A stretch of DNA of 64,000 nt. It comes from Salinisphaeraceae bacterium (GTDB lineage: Bacteria > Pseudomonadota > Gammaproteobacteria > Nevskiales > Salinisphaeraceae). The stretch is taken from the NCBI GenBank assembly GCA_002683405.1, contig NYTH01000033.1:124001-188000 (forward strand). Direction: 5' to 3'. Of the stretch, positions 26,781 through 35,519 are shown one piece after another. Each line of letters starts with the position of its first letter. The first letter of the stretch is position 1. The notes beneath the pieces were generated by a model that had not been told where the DNA came from, did no database searches, and was given only the letters and a program-made list of their open reading frames with translations. Both the position numbers and the translations under genes were made by a program.

Positions 26781-27443
26781 TCAGCCCAGCAGCCGCCGGA
26801 TCTGCCGGCGCTCCACGTCAAGAATATCGTTGACCAGCTGCGGCAGATCGCGCACATGTCGCGCGACATCGAAGGCGCCGTATATCAACTCGTAGAGTGA
26901 ACCCAGTCGCGCCTTGCGTGCTGGCCGTCCGGCCAACCTGAATGCCATGAAGGCCAGACGACTTCGGGCGTAGCCCGCCAGCTCACCGCTGATGACATCG
27001 ATCAGCGCCAGTGTTTGCAGCCGCGCGTCGCGGTCATCGACCTGTCGGTAGGCTCGCACATAGGCGCTCGATTCGATGCTGCCGTCCGCAGCGTCGCCCA
27101 GCGTTTCGCACAGCCGCTGGTCCAGCTCTCCGGACAGGGCGATCAACTCGAGCGCCGCGCCTGCCGCCTTCGTATCCGGCAGCAGGCGCTGCATGCGATC
27201 AACTGCGTCATCGACATCGTCGGTGAGTTCGCTCAGGTCGACACCGCAATAGAACTCATCCACGAAGAAATCGAGCATGCGACCGGCATAGCGGTCTTGC
27301 AGCACCTGCGGATGGCGCGCACAAAGCCGCTCCGCCTGCCACTGGCGCAGGTTGCTCAGGCGTTGAGCGAACCCGGGGTCCTGATGTTCCCTGAGCGACG
27401 CGTACCGTTTCAGCGCGTCGCGCAGCTGTGCCGCTTCACTCAA
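26781..27443 (-). CDS. Conserved hypothetical protein, helical
   Basis: A 220-aa protein predicted to be all-helical, with no signal peptide. It resembles an uncharacterised bacterial family I know only by motif: RYAGRMLDFFVDEFYCGVDL, then AVDRMQRLLPDTKAAGAALEL and a C-terminal LYELIYGAFDVARHVRDLPQLVNDIL. The function is not known. It lies just upstream of the DUF1328 gene on the same strand and could be transcribed alone. Confidence 0.75.
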   Translation of the reverse strand: MSEAAQLRDALKRYASLREHQDPGFAQRLSNLRQWQAERLCARHPQVLQDRYAGRMLDFFVDEFYCGVDLSELTDDVDDAVDRMQRLLPDTKAAGAALELIALSGELDQRLCETLGDAADGSIESSAYVRAYRQVDDRDARLQTLALIDVISGELAGYARSRLAFMAFRLAGRPARKARLGSLYELIYGAFDVARHVRDLPQLVNDILDVERRQIRRLLG

Positions 27444-27477
27444 ATCCCCGAATTACTCCCTGCCTGGTCAACCGCCG

Positions 27478-27654
27478 TCAGAGCGGGGGTCGTCTGCCCC
27501 GGACCGCACCCATGACAATGGACACGACGAAAAGCACAAGAAACACAAAAAACAGAATTTTTGCAATCTCTGCCGCAGCGCCCGCGATGCCGCCAAATCC
27601 CAGGGCGGCGGCAATCAGCGCGATGACGAGAAAGGTTAACGTCCAGCCCAACAT
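27478..27654 (-). CDS. DUF1328 (YtjA) small membrane protein
   Basis: A 58-aa two-helix membrane protein: [20 protein letters not shown], then [28 protein letters not shown] and a basic tail. The motif [13 protein letters not shown] is the DUF1328 signature. Homologues are common beside stress and envelope genes; no function is proven. I start at the internal ATG (27654), which gives the family N-terminus. Confidence 0.88.
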   Translation of the reverse strand: MLGWTLTFLVIALIAAALGFGGIAGAAAEIAKILFFVFLVLFVVSIVMGAVRGRRPPL

Positions 27655-27752
27655 GGCAACTCCTTGCATTTCAGGGCCACCCCACCGGCCGGCTGCAAGT
27701 TACCATGGCACCGGAAGACTGGATACAACGTGTATTTACGGATGCCCAAAGC

Positions 27753-27782
27753 TTGAGTTTGCAAACATGTCGGTCATATAGT
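27753..27782 (+). promoter_or_regulatory. Sigma-70-like promoter of the acidic lipoprotein gene
   Basis: TTGAGT (27753-27758) and TATAGT (27777-27782) are separated by 18 bp, close to consensus. The predicted leader of about 70 nt contains a perfect hairpin (GTTCGGA 27791-27797, AGCA loop, TCCGAAC 27802-27808). Confidence 0.6.
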
Positions 27783-27858
27783 GTTCGCGAGTTCGGAAGC
27801 ATCCGAACGTGATATTTGCGCAACCGATGTATGCGCACAGATAAAAGGAATTTCTAGC

Positions 27859-28068
27859 ATGCGTAAAATGACGTCATCGATGGCCACCTTTCTGGTCGCC
27901 CTGATTCTGGGTGTTTCCGGCATGGGTCTGGCCGGCTGTGAGCAGGATACCGGCGACAAGATGGAAGACGCGGTTGACGACATGGGCGATTCGATGGAAG
28001 AAGGCGTCGAAGACATGGGCGATGCGGCCGATGAAGCCGGCGACGAGATGGAAGATTCCATGAATTGA
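27859..28068 (+). CDS. Small acidic lipoprotein with MxD/E repeats
   Basis: A 69-aa predicted lipoprotein. Signal MRKMTSSMATFLVALILGVS ends in lipobox LAGC. The mature 40 residues are almost wholly Asp, Glu, Met, Ala and Gly, with a repeated D/E-x-M-G/E-D pattern (DMGDSMEEGVEDMGD, AADEAGDEMEDSMN), likely one amphipathic acidic helix. Small lipoproteins of this shape often accompany DUF1328/DUF3096 genes. It has its own promoter and a terminator 46 nt after the stop. Confidence 0.75.
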   Translation: MRKMTSSMATFLVALILGVSGMGLAGCEQDTGDKMEDAVDDMGDSMEEGVEDMGDAADEAGDEMEDSMN

Positions 28069-28113
28069 TGCCGCCACGGCACCGCGATCGCTCTAGTTAT
28101 CGCAATCGCACGA

Positions 28114-28138
28114 CCCCGGCCCGGTGCCGGGGTTTTTT
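28114..28138 (+). terminator. Rho-independent terminator
   Basis: CCCCGGC (28114-28120) pairs with GCCGGGG (28126-28132) around a 5-nt loop, followed by six T. It ends the acidic lipoprotein transcript. The stop codon of the convergent SMP-30 gene begins inside the T-run. Confidence 0.88.
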
Positions 28139-29210
28139 ATGGCGCCGGCAGCACGGCGATCGCGCTGCGCTCCAGACTGCCCAGGTAGAGCCGATCCCCC
28201 ACCTGCTCCACGCTGGTAATCGGCGCGTAGGCGCCGGCGCCCCCGTGCTGCAGATTGTGCAGCAACTGCCCTTCGGCATCGATGCCGAGCACCATGGCGT
28301 AATGCTCGGGCGCGGGCCGCGCGGCCGCCGGCAGGCGATACGCCAGCTTGCGCAGCCAGGGCTTGTCGGCCATGTAGTCCAGCGCGGTATCCCGCGGAGC
28401 AAACAGGGCTATCCAGAAACGCCCTTCACCGGCGTGCGAAATCCCGTCAGGCAATCCCGGCAGGTTATCGATAACGACCTCATGCTCCCCGGCCCGCTCG
28501 CCGGTCAGCCAGTAGCGCGTGACGCGGTAAGCGCCGGTTTCAACCACCATGATGTAGCGCTCGTCAGGCCCCACGGCCACGCCGTTGGCGAACTGCAGGC
28601 CATCAAGCAGCAGCGTCACCTCGTCAGCGAGCGGCTCGTAGCGATACAGGCGCCCGTGTCCACCGTGCTCCAGAATGTCCGCCATGTAGTTCGGATGCCG
28701 GAATTTCTTGCTGGCGTCGGAGAAGTAGACCGTGCCGTCAGCGGCGACATCCACGTCGTCGACAAAGCCGTACTCTCGCGCACGGTAGCTGTCGGTCAGC
28801 AGGCGCCGACCGCCGTTGGGCCGAATGGCGAGCACGCCCTTTACCGCATCGGCGACGATCAGGCTCCCGTCCGGCCCCCAGGCCAGACCGAGCGGCCGTC
28901 CACCGGTCGTGGCGATCAGGGCTTCCTGACTGCCGTCCGCTTCAAGCCGTCGAATACTGCCGTCGGCAAAGCCGCCGTACACGCGTCCCTGCGCATCGAC
29001 CGCGACGTCCTCGGGCCCCGGCGCACGCGTGGGCAGGCGCTGCGCCTGGGCCAGCGCGTTGTTCCGGGCGTACGGCCCTTTCAGCCCCGGCGAAGCGGGC
29101 GCCTGCCAGGCCACCGGCTGAATCGGCACAGGCCACAACAGCAGATAGGCAGCCACGGCCCCTACCGCCATCACCAACAGCAAAGCCAGCCTTTTGAAAA
29201 AACGCTTCAT
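28137..29210 (-). CDS. SMP-30/strictosidine-synthase-like beta-propeller, membrane-anchored
   Basis: A 357-aa protein with an N-terminal membrane anchor (RLALLLVMAVGAVAAYLLLW) and a six-bladed propeller of the SMP-30/gluconolactonase/strictosidine-synthase class. Motifs include PEDVAVDAQGRVYGGFADG, LGLAWGPDGSLIVADAVKGV, EYGFVDDVDVAADGTVYFSDAS and LLLDGLQFANGVAVGPDERYIMVVET. The FANGVAV motif and calcium-site Asp/Asn fit lactonase-like hydrolases; the substrate is unknown. Probably periplasmic, facing outward from the inner membrane. Confidence 0.87.
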   Translation of the reverse strand: MKRFFKRLALLLVMAVGAVAAYLLLWPVPIQPVAWQAPASPGLKGPYARNNALAQAQRLPTRAPGPEDVAVDAQGRVYGGFADGSIRRLEADGSQEALIATTGGRPLGLAWGPDGSLIVADAVKGVLAIRPNGGRRLLTDSYRAREYGFVDDVDVAADGTVYFSDASKKFRHPNYMADILEHGGHGRLYRYEPLADEVTLLLDGLQFANGVAVGPDERYIMVVETGAYRVTRYWLTGERAGEHEVVIDNLPGLPDGISHAGEGRFWIALFAPRDTALDYMADKPWLRKLAYRLPAAARPAPEHYAMVLGIDAEGQLLHNLQHGGAGAYAPITSVEQVGDRLYLGSLERSAIAVLPAP

Positions 29211-29356
29211 GGCGCACCGACAAATACAGTCTTCGGGAATCTCAAGGCAGCTTAACAGGTCCTCCGCTACCGCCGGCCAACGTCTTCTCTACTCGTCAGA
29301 AAATTGAATTTCCGGGAAATGACGCCACCATAGGCTTTCCTTCACCGAGTCCTGCC

Positions 29357-29839
29357 ATGACAACCGACACCCATTCCCCCGACGACACCGCCGCGCTCAC
29401 CCAGCGACGTCGCGCCAGCCTCGAGCGGGTGCGGCGCTGGGCGTTCTGGCTGGATGACGCCGTCAAGATTCCCGGTACACGCTTCGGCGTGGGCCTGGAT
29501 GGCCTGATCGGCCTGATCCCCGGCATCGGCGACGCGGCGGGCCTGGCGATGTCCCCCATGCCCATTGTCGAAGCGGCCCGACTCAAGGCGCCGCGGCCCG
29601 TTCTGAAGAAGATGGCGCTCAATTCCGCGACCGATTTCGTTCTGGGTCTGGTACCAGTGGTGGGCGACGTGGCCGACGTCGCCTGGCGCGCCAATCGGCG
29701 CAATCTCGGACTGCTGGAAAAGTGGCTCCACGACGAGCTGACCCCGGCCGACCAGGCCAAACCGCGCGACACCTGGATTGCGATCGCGCTGATCGCGGGC
29801 GGCGTGGCCGCCATTGCCCTGCTCATGCACTTCACCTAG
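29357..29839 (+). CDS. DUF4112 family membrane protein
   Basis: A 160-aa protein of the DUF4112 family: LDDAVKIPGTRFGVGLDGLIGLIPGIGDAAG, SATDFVLGLVPVVGDVADVAWRANRRNLGLL and a C-terminal membrane helix (TWIAIALIAGGVAAIALLM). The first part has paired hydrophobic Gly-Pro-rich segments. No function is known. A peroxiredoxin gene follows after 10 bp and likely shares the mRNA. Confidence 0.88.
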   Translation: MTTDTHSPDDTAALTQRRRASLERVRRWAFWLDDAVKIPGTRFGVGLDGLIGLIPGIGDAAGLAMSPMPIVEAARLKAPRPVLKKMALNSATDFVLGLVPVVGDVADVAWRANRRNLGLLEKWLHDELTPADQAKPRDTWIAIALIAGGVAAIALLMHFT

Positions 29840-29849
29840 GAGAACGAAC

Positions 29850-30296
29850 ATGCTTGAACCCGGCGACCGGGCACCGGACTTCGAATTCGAGCAGGACGGC
29901 CAGACGCGCCGCCTGTCCGACCTGCAGGGCCACAGCGCGGCCGTGGTGTACTTCTACCCCAAGGACAACACGCCCGTGTGCACACGGCAGGCCTGCCATT
30001 TCCGCGACGCGGCAGATGAATTTCGCGGCCTGAACGCGCAGATTATCGGCGTCAGCGCCGACGATGGCGACAGCCACGCCCGCTTCACCCGCGACCACGC
30101 GCTCAACTTCCCGCTGGTCAGCGACCGGGACGGTCGGCTCGCCAAGGCCTATGGCGTCAGCAAGACACTGGGCCTGTTGCCCGGCCGCGTGACTTTCGTT
30201 GTCGACAAGGAAGGCGTGGTGCAGCACAGCTACGCCTCGCAGTTCTCCGCGCAAAAGCACGTCAGCGAGGCCGTGGAGACACTCAAGGGGTTCTAG
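29850..30296 (+). CDS. bcp: Thioredoxin-dependent peroxiredoxin (Bcp/PrxQ)
   Basis: A 148-aa thiol peroxidase reducing H2O2 and organic hydroperoxides with thioredoxin. The peroxidatic Cys is C44 in NTPVCTRQAC, with C49 five residues on as the resolving Cys, the atypical two-Cys PrxQ layout. Other family motifs are YFYPKD and FPLVSDRDGRLAKAYGV. The ATG at 29850 is preceded by AGGAGAA. Cytoplasmic; a catalase gene is also present at the right edge of the window. Confidence 0.94.
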   Translation: MLEPGDRAPDFEFEQDGQTRRLSDLQGHSAAVVYFYPKDNTPVCTRQACHFRDAADEFRGLNAQIIGVSADDGDSHARFTRDHALNFPLVSDRDGRLAKAYGVSKTLGLLPGRVTFVVDKEGVVQHSYASQFSAQKHVSEAVETLKGF

Positions 30297-30346
30297 CCCG
30301 GCGGGAATGCAAAGCGCGCCCCGAAGCGCAGGCCTCTCGGCAGGCT

Positions 30347-31006
30347 CTACAGATCCAACCGCACCAATCCCATCCGCGACGCGGCCAGCGCCGCTTCTGC
30401 GCGGCTGGATATCTCGAGCTTGCGATAAACGTTCTTGATGTAACCCGCCGCGGTATTACGGGTTACGCCCATGCTGTCAGCCACTTCATTGAGCCGGTAG
30501 CCCTTGGCGATGAGCAGGAGCGTTTCGGTCTCGCGCGGTGAAAGCTGTTCGGCGGCCTGCTGGGCGGCGTCCGGCTCGAACATGCGCAGCAGCCGTCGAG
30601 CGATGACCGGCGACAGCGGCGGCTCGCCGCCGTGTATACGCTGCAGCTGCGCCACCAGCCGCGCAGCCGGCTGATCCTTGAGCAGGTAACCGGCCGCGCC
30701 CGCCCGCAGGGCCGGAAACAGATGCGCATCATCAGCGTAGATAGTGGTCACTACGCACTTGCAATGCCGGCCCTCGCGACGCGCCTGCTCGATCAGATCC
30801 ACGCCACTGCCATCCGGCAAGCCCAGATCCACCAGCGCCAGTTCCGGATTGATCGAGGCCAGTGCCAGACGCCCCTGCTCCAGCGTCTCGACCGCATGAA
30901 CCCGGATATCGGGAAAGGCTTCGGCCAGCAGTTCCTGCAGCCATTCGCGAGAAGTGGGCAGATCTTCGACCACCAGCGCCAAGCGCGGACCGCGCCGCTC
31001 AGCCAT
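30347..31006 (-). CDS. NarL/LuxR-type response regulator
   Basis: A 219-aa two-component regulator. The receiver has the acidic pair (E14, D15), phosphoacceptor D60 in LALVDLGLPDGSG, T86 and K109 (YLLKD). The output is a LuxR-type helix-turn-helix (LSPRETETLLLIAKGYRLNEVADSMGVTRNTAAGYIKNVY). It is the last gene of the kinase-kinase-regulator operon and overlaps the upstream kinase by 8 nt. A NarL-like inverted heptamer lies beyond the operon start at 35433-35448, a possible target. Confidence 0.94.
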   Translation of the reverse strand: MAERRGPRLALVVEDLPTSREWLQELLAEAFPDIRVHAVETLEQGRLALASINPELALVDLGLPDGSGVDLIEQARREGRHCKCVVTTIYADDAHLFPALRAGAAGYLLKDQPAARLVAQLQRIHGGEPPLSPVIARRLLRMFEPDAAQQAAEQLSPRETETLLLIAKGYRLNEVADSMGVTRNTAAGYIKNVYRKLEISSRAEAALAASRMGLVRLDL

Positions 31007-33155
31007 GCTGCTCTTCGGCGGCCAGATTCAGATCACATGCCATGCGCACACCTCCGCGCCCTGTGTCAGTCCAGTCAATCCGTCCTGCCAGCTGCCTGAC
31101 CCGGGCTTGGATATTTCGCAGCCCTCGTCCGAACGACCACGTTTCAGGCGTCGAAGCGGCCCCGTCATGCAGCAGCGTCAGCCTAATCTGCGGAAACGCG
31201 ACGTGGACCGCCACCTCTATATAGGTGGGGTGGCCGTGCTGAATTGCGTTGGCAAGCGCTTCGCGCAGGATGCGCAACGGGTTGGCCCGGGCCATGGCCG
31301 AGAGTGCCTCGTCCGGCAGGTCGCCCGTCTGGCGCCAGCGCAGGGTCACATCCGCGAGGTCGCAGTAGTCGGCGACCTGGCTTTTCCACTCTTCCAGGCA
31401 TTCGGCCAGCGAGCGCCGCGCTTCCGACAGCTGATCCACAACCAGACGCACCTCGGCCAGCGCCGCCCGCTGCGCGTCAGCAGACAACTGATCCGGAGCC
31501 TTGAGAATCTGCATGAAAATCCGGTTGCTCAGATCGTCTTCCAGATCGGTACGAATTCGTTTGCGCTCCGCGCGCACGCCGGCCTCCCAGGCCGCACGAA
31601 CATCCCAGCCATGCTGTGCGAGCGGCATGAGCGTCTGCGCCAGCTGAAGATCGGCGGTCTCGAACAGGCGCGAGCCACCATCAGGCCACTGGATACTCAT
31701 GGCCGGAAGCTGCGGGGTCGCCGGCATGATCAGCGTGGAGCCGTCATCCGTGATCTCAGGCTCACCGCCTGCAGCCGCACACGGCTGCACATCCACGGGT
31801 CGGAAGACCTGTTGCAGCAGTGCCGCCCATAACACGTCCCGGTTGGCCTCGGCCTTCGGATCAAGCAGGAACCGCATGCCCTGACCAAGAATCGGCGCCA
31901 CACGATGCCGCAGGTGGCGCACGCGCCGGGCGCGCACCATGTCGCGCAGCGGGAAATACAGCCAGCCCAGCAATGCCAGCGTGGCGATTAGCGTGCCGGT
32001 TTGCGATAGACCGGCGAAGCGCGCAAGCAGCGGCATCAGCGCCAGCCCGATCAGCAACGAGGCCGAGCCGGCCAGTGCCGGATACCAGAGCCGCTGCAGC
32101 TGAAACAGCCCGTAGCGCGCCACCCCCACCGCCATGCCGGCGTAGACGAGCAGCAGCAGACCGAAGGAATAGCTTTGTGGTAACAGCGGCGGCTGGCCAG
32201 TCATAAGCGGCAGGAAGGTGATGGCCTGAAACAACGTGGCCCCCACGAACAGGGGAAAGACAAACCAGCGAAAAGCGATCCTGTCGCCCGGCTGCGTCAG
32301 GCGGCGACGCTGCAAGACCGCCAGAGCAAAGGTGATCAGCAGCGCCGCAACGAGGGGATAGCGGAAGCCTGCATCGACGCTGGGCATCCATTGCAAGACA
32401 TCCAGCACCCAGATTCCCATGAACGCCGCGAGCACGAGCGGCACGAGCGGCCTCCGGGTCAGCGAGGTTGGGTAATGCAACAAGAGCCCGATGAGCGCGG
32501 CACCGAACAACATGCCGCCGCCGTGGTTCAGGATTGCCAGCACGCGGAACAGCGTGCTCGTGAGGGCGAGCTCGCGGGTGCTGTAGACCGCTGCCGTCAA
32601 TCCCACCAGGAACAGGCCCATGCCGGTGGTGGCGAACAGCAATGCCGGGCGGTTGCGTCGATAGGCGCAGACGGCTGCGCCAATGGCCAGGCAGCTCACG
32701 CCAAACGCCAGCTGAAACCAGAACGCCACCGGCAGCGACGCCACCGGTCGGTATTTGAAGGGGGTAACCGATACTCGACGCCCATCGGTAAGCACCAGCG
32801 TCAGTCTCTCCGCTGATAGCTGCGCGCGCAGCCGACCCTGCCGTTCGATGAACCGATTGTAGTCGTCGTAATTTTGATGAAAATCCGGCTCTTCAAGCAC
32901 GTCGCCGGCTTCCAGGGCGACAGGCATCTCGCCATCGCCGACCAACGCGGAGAGTCTCGTCCCGGGTCGCAACTGGTCTGCAACCGGTACGTCGGCGCTG
33001 ACCCGGGCCACGCTCAGTCCATCCTCGGCGGCTCTAAGCGTCAACCCCAGCCAGGGCTGCTGCGTGGCCAGCCAGATCATGGCGACCACGCCAGCAAGCG
33101 ACAGCAAAACCGATGCGAGCAGAATGCTGGTCGGCGTGGGCGTAGTCTTAGGCAT
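30999..33155 (-). CDS. 7TM histidine-kinase paralogue lacking the phosphoacceptor His (pseudokinase)
   Basis: A 718-aa membrane protein with the same layout as its neighbour: N-terminal TM, extracytoplasmic part, several further TM helices (with YSTRELALTSTLFRVLAI), a GAF-like linker and a NarX/HisKA_3-type kinase core. The dimerisation box reads RAERKRIRTDLEDDLSNRIF, where working kinases have RDLHDDVG: the His is E539 (codon 31539-31541). The N-box ILREALANAIQHG and G-box FGRGLRNIQARVRQLAG persist, so ATP binding and transphosphorylation remain possible. It is coupled by 8-nt overlaps to the intact kinase and the regulator. Confidence 0.9.
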   Translation of the reverse strand: MPKTTPTPTSILLASVLLSLAGVVAMIWLATQQPWLGLTLRAAEDGLSVARVSADVPVADQLRPGTRLSALVGDGEMPVALEAGDVLEEPDFHQNYDDYNRFIERQGRLRAQLSAERLTLVLTDGRRVSVTPFKYRPVASLPVAFWFQLAFGVSCLAIGAAVCAYRRNRPALLFATTGMGLFLVGLTAAVYSTRELALTSTLFRVLAILNHGGGMLFGAALIGLLLHYPTSLTRRPLVPLVLAAFMGIWVLDVLQWMPSVDAGFRYPLVAALLITFALAVLQRRRLTQPGDRIAFRWFVFPLFVGATLFQAITFLPLMTGQPPLLPQSYSFGLLLLVYAGMAVGVARYGLFQLQRLWYPALAGSASLLIGLALMPLLARFAGLSQTGTLIATLALLGWLYFPLRDMVRARRVRHLRHRVAPILGQGMRFLLDPKAEANRDVLWAALLQQVFRPVDVQPCAAAGGEPEITDDGSTLIMPATPQLPAMSIQWPDGGSRLFETADLQLAQTLMPLAQHGWDVRAAWEAGVRAERKRIRTDLEDDLSNRIFMQILKAPDQLSADAQRAALAEVRLVVDQLSEARRSLAECLEEWKSQVADYCDLADVTLRWRQTGDLPDEALSAMARANPLRILREALANAIQHGHPTYIEVAVHVAFPQIRLTLLHDGAASTPETWSFGRGLRNIQARVRQLAGRIDWTDTGRGGVRMACDLNLAAEEQHG

Positions 33156-35286
33156 GCGCCTCTCTCATGGCGTCGGCCTCATCGATCTGCAGCGGCACCG
33201 CCCACCGGGTAACCAGCGTCTGCGGCTCACGCGACCACTGAATATCGCCCCCGAGCTGATCGGCGCGATAGCGCAGATTGTGCAGACCTATATTGGCGCG
33301 CCACTCGGCCGGCTCGGGGCCCTCGTAAGCATGCTCGACTCTACAGGCCAGATGCGTCTGCGAAACCTGGATGGTCACGCTGATCCAGGACGGCGCGGCA
33401 TGCTTGAGCGCGTTGGTCAGCACCTCGCGGAAAAGCCGGGTCAGCGCCAGTATTTCGCCCCCGGCCCTGGCCTGCGGCGGCGGCTCGCCATAGACCACCC
33501 ATTCGATAACGGCGTCCGCCATTTCGCAGCGATCCACGGCTTCGGCCCGCCATTCACCCAGCAGATCGGCTAATGAGAGAGCGCCTGCCCGCATGCTGTA
33601 GATGACCGAACGCAGCTCGCCCAGCGCCTGGCGAACCTGTTCCGCGTCCTCACCCTGCAGGCGATAACTCAGCGTGAGCAGACGCGCGCCGACATCATCG
33701 TGCAGATCGCGCGCGACGCGTTCGCGCTCTTCGCCCACACCCTCGATCAGCCGCTCGCGATAGCCAAGGGCGGCGGCAAAGACATCCCGCAGGTCTGCAA
33801 GCAGCCACAGATCGTCGCGGCGGAAAAGGCGCGCTCCCCGGTCGCACAAATTCAGCTCCAGGGCCGGGCGTTCAACATCGGCGGCAATCTGCATGCGCAG
33901 TCCGTCATCCACGATGGCGTCCGTGATGCCCTGCGGCCCCGACCGGATATCGCCCGGCGAAAAAGCTTGTTGCAGCAGCCGGGACCATGCCTGATCCGCC
34001 GGCTCGTCCGGACGAGACAGGATGCTGGTCACCATTCGAACCAGGGCGGGCCGCCGGCGATTCGAGCGTAGCCCCTTCTCCCATGCCCACTGCCGGAACG
34101 GAAAATACAGCCAGCCGACTACCGCCAGCGAGACCCCCAACGCCAGTGCCGTGCCCAGATCGAGCAGCCAGACCAGGGTGACATCCACCAGGCAGATTGC
34201 CAGCCCCGAACCGGCGATTGTCAGAATCCGGGACCAATGCTGCTCGAGCCGGAACAAGCCGTAGCGGGATATCCCGATCGCCAGACTCAGATGAATGATC
34301 AGCAGCAGCGCGAACGCAGGGCCCTGCACGGCGCCCACATCCAGGCCGAACAACACCGGAATGAAGACCAGCGCGACGAACAGGCTGCTGCCAAAGAACC
34401 AGGAGAAAAGGAACCAGCGCAGAGCGGCCCGACCCACCGGATCAAGCCGGGCCCGGCGCCACTGCAAGATCGCCAGCGCGATGGCCAGCACAAAACCGGC
34501 CAACACCGGCACTCGTACCCCCACATCGAAGCTGGGCACCCAGCGCAACGCCAGCAGCGCGGCGACAGTTACGTATACGCCGACCAGAATCCGGCCAATC
34601 GGCCAATCGGCCAATCGCGCAGGGTAGTAAGCCAGCGTGGCCGTAAAGCCAGCGGTAAAAAGTAGGGTTCCGGTCGAATTAACCGCGTGAATGACGTTGA
34701 ACAGCGTGCCCGGCAACGCGAGTTCTCGAGTCGAGTAAATAGCCGCAGCCGAAGCCGATAACCACAGCCCGATGCCCGTCAGCGCGTAATAGCTGGCGGC
34801 CATTTCTGTCTGCCGGAACGCCCAGACCGCGACACCGATGATCAAGCCCAGACCGCCACAGGCCAACTGCAGCCAGAAACTCCAGTGGATATCGCCCAGT
34901 GGCCTCCGGTTATTGACTACCGCATCGACCGACTCACCAGAGATCAGCCTCAGGCCCAGCGTCGAATCGGCGAGCGCGTCGTACAGGCGCGTCTGTCGCT
35001 GCAGGAACCGATCGAATTCCCGCATGCGGTTATGGGCGATATCCGGCTCGGGCGCAATGTCACCCGGCGTAACGGTAATTTGGCCTCCGGGTCCCACAAG
35101 CGCAAGAACTGGAACCCGCTCACCGCCAACAAGACGATATTCAAGAGTCTGGCTCGAAGGATCGGACACGAAGCCGACCGAGCGCTGCCCCGTCGCCAGC
35201 AGCACGGCCAGAACAACAGTGGCGACGGCCACAAGCGCGGCGCCCGAAACCAGGGGTTCGGGCGCAACCCTTCGCAGTAGCTTCAT
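33148..35286 (-). CDS. 7TM-type sensor histidine kinase (HisKA_3)
   Basis: A 712-aa sensor kinase heading the operon. TM1 (ALVAVATVVLAVLLA) precedes an extracytoplasmic segment, then about seven helices including YSTRELALPGTLFNVIHAVN, shared almost verbatim with the neighbouring paralogue. The catalytic part has EERERVARDLHDDVGARLL with phosphoacceptor H529, N-box LFREVLTNALKH and IGLHNLRYRADQLGG. It should phosphorylate the regulator at 30347-31006. The stimulus is unknown; the paired sensor helices suggest heterodimers with the paralogue. Confidence 0.93.
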   Translation of the reverse strand: MKLLRRVAPEPLVSGAALVAVATVVLAVLLATGQRSVGFVSDPSSQTLEYRLVGGERVPVLALVGPGGQITVTPGDIAPEPDIAHNRMREFDRFLQRQTRLYDALADSTLGLRLISGESVDAVVNNRRPLGDIHWSFWLQLACGGLGLIIGVAVWAFRQTEMAASYYALTGIGLWLSASAAAIYSTRELALPGTLFNVIHAVNSTGTLLFTAGFTATLAYYPARLADWPIGRILVGVYVTVAALLALRWVPSFDVGVRVPVLAGFVLAIALAILQWRRARLDPVGRAALRWFLFSWFFGSSLFVALVFIPVLFGLDVGAVQGPAFALLLIIHLSLAIGISRYGLFRLEQHWSRILTIAGSGLAICLVDVTLVWLLDLGTALALGVSLAVVGWLYFPFRQWAWEKGLRSNRRRPALVRMVTSILSRPDEPADQAWSRLLQQAFSPGDIRSGPQGITDAIVDDGLRMQIAADVERPALELNLCDRGARLFRRDDLWLLADLRDVFAAALGYRERLIEGVGEERERVARDLHDDVGARLLTLSYRLQGEDAEQVRQALGELRSVIYSMRAGALSLADLLGEWRAEAVDRCEMADAVIEWVVYGEPPPQARAGGEILALTRLFREVLTNALKHAAPSWISVTIQVSQTHLACRVEHAYEGPEPAEWRANIGLHNLRYRADQLGGDIQWSREPQTLVTRWAVPLQIDEADAMREAHA

Positions 35287-35432
35287 TGATCCGCCCCCCC
35301 CTCCCGCCTTTGTCTCTCTGACCGCCCCGGCTGAGCGCCCGGCATGAAATTAGCAGATCGGCCGCCGTTTTGGCGCATATCACTTGATGAAACCGGGCTC
35401 AGAGCTTGTGTGGATGAGCCGGCTAACGGCAC

Positions 35433-35448
35433 CCCCCATTTATGGGTA
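35433..35448. promoter_or_regulatory. NarL-like inverted heptamer (7-2-7)
   Basis: CCCCCAT, TT, ATGGGTA: on the minus strand this reads TACCCAT followed by two bases and ATGGGGG, close to the TACYYMT-2-AKRRGTA arrangement of NarL-family sites. It lies in the 233-bp divergent region between the kinase operon and the lipoprotein gene. A GTGTACAC palindrome follows at about 35453-35460. Binding by the operon's regulator is inference. Confidence 0.4.
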
Positions 35449-35519
35449 ATCGGTGTACACACCAGTTGACTAGCATTCTGGTCGAACTCACCCACGGAAC
35501 TATCTTCCAGAGGCTCAAC

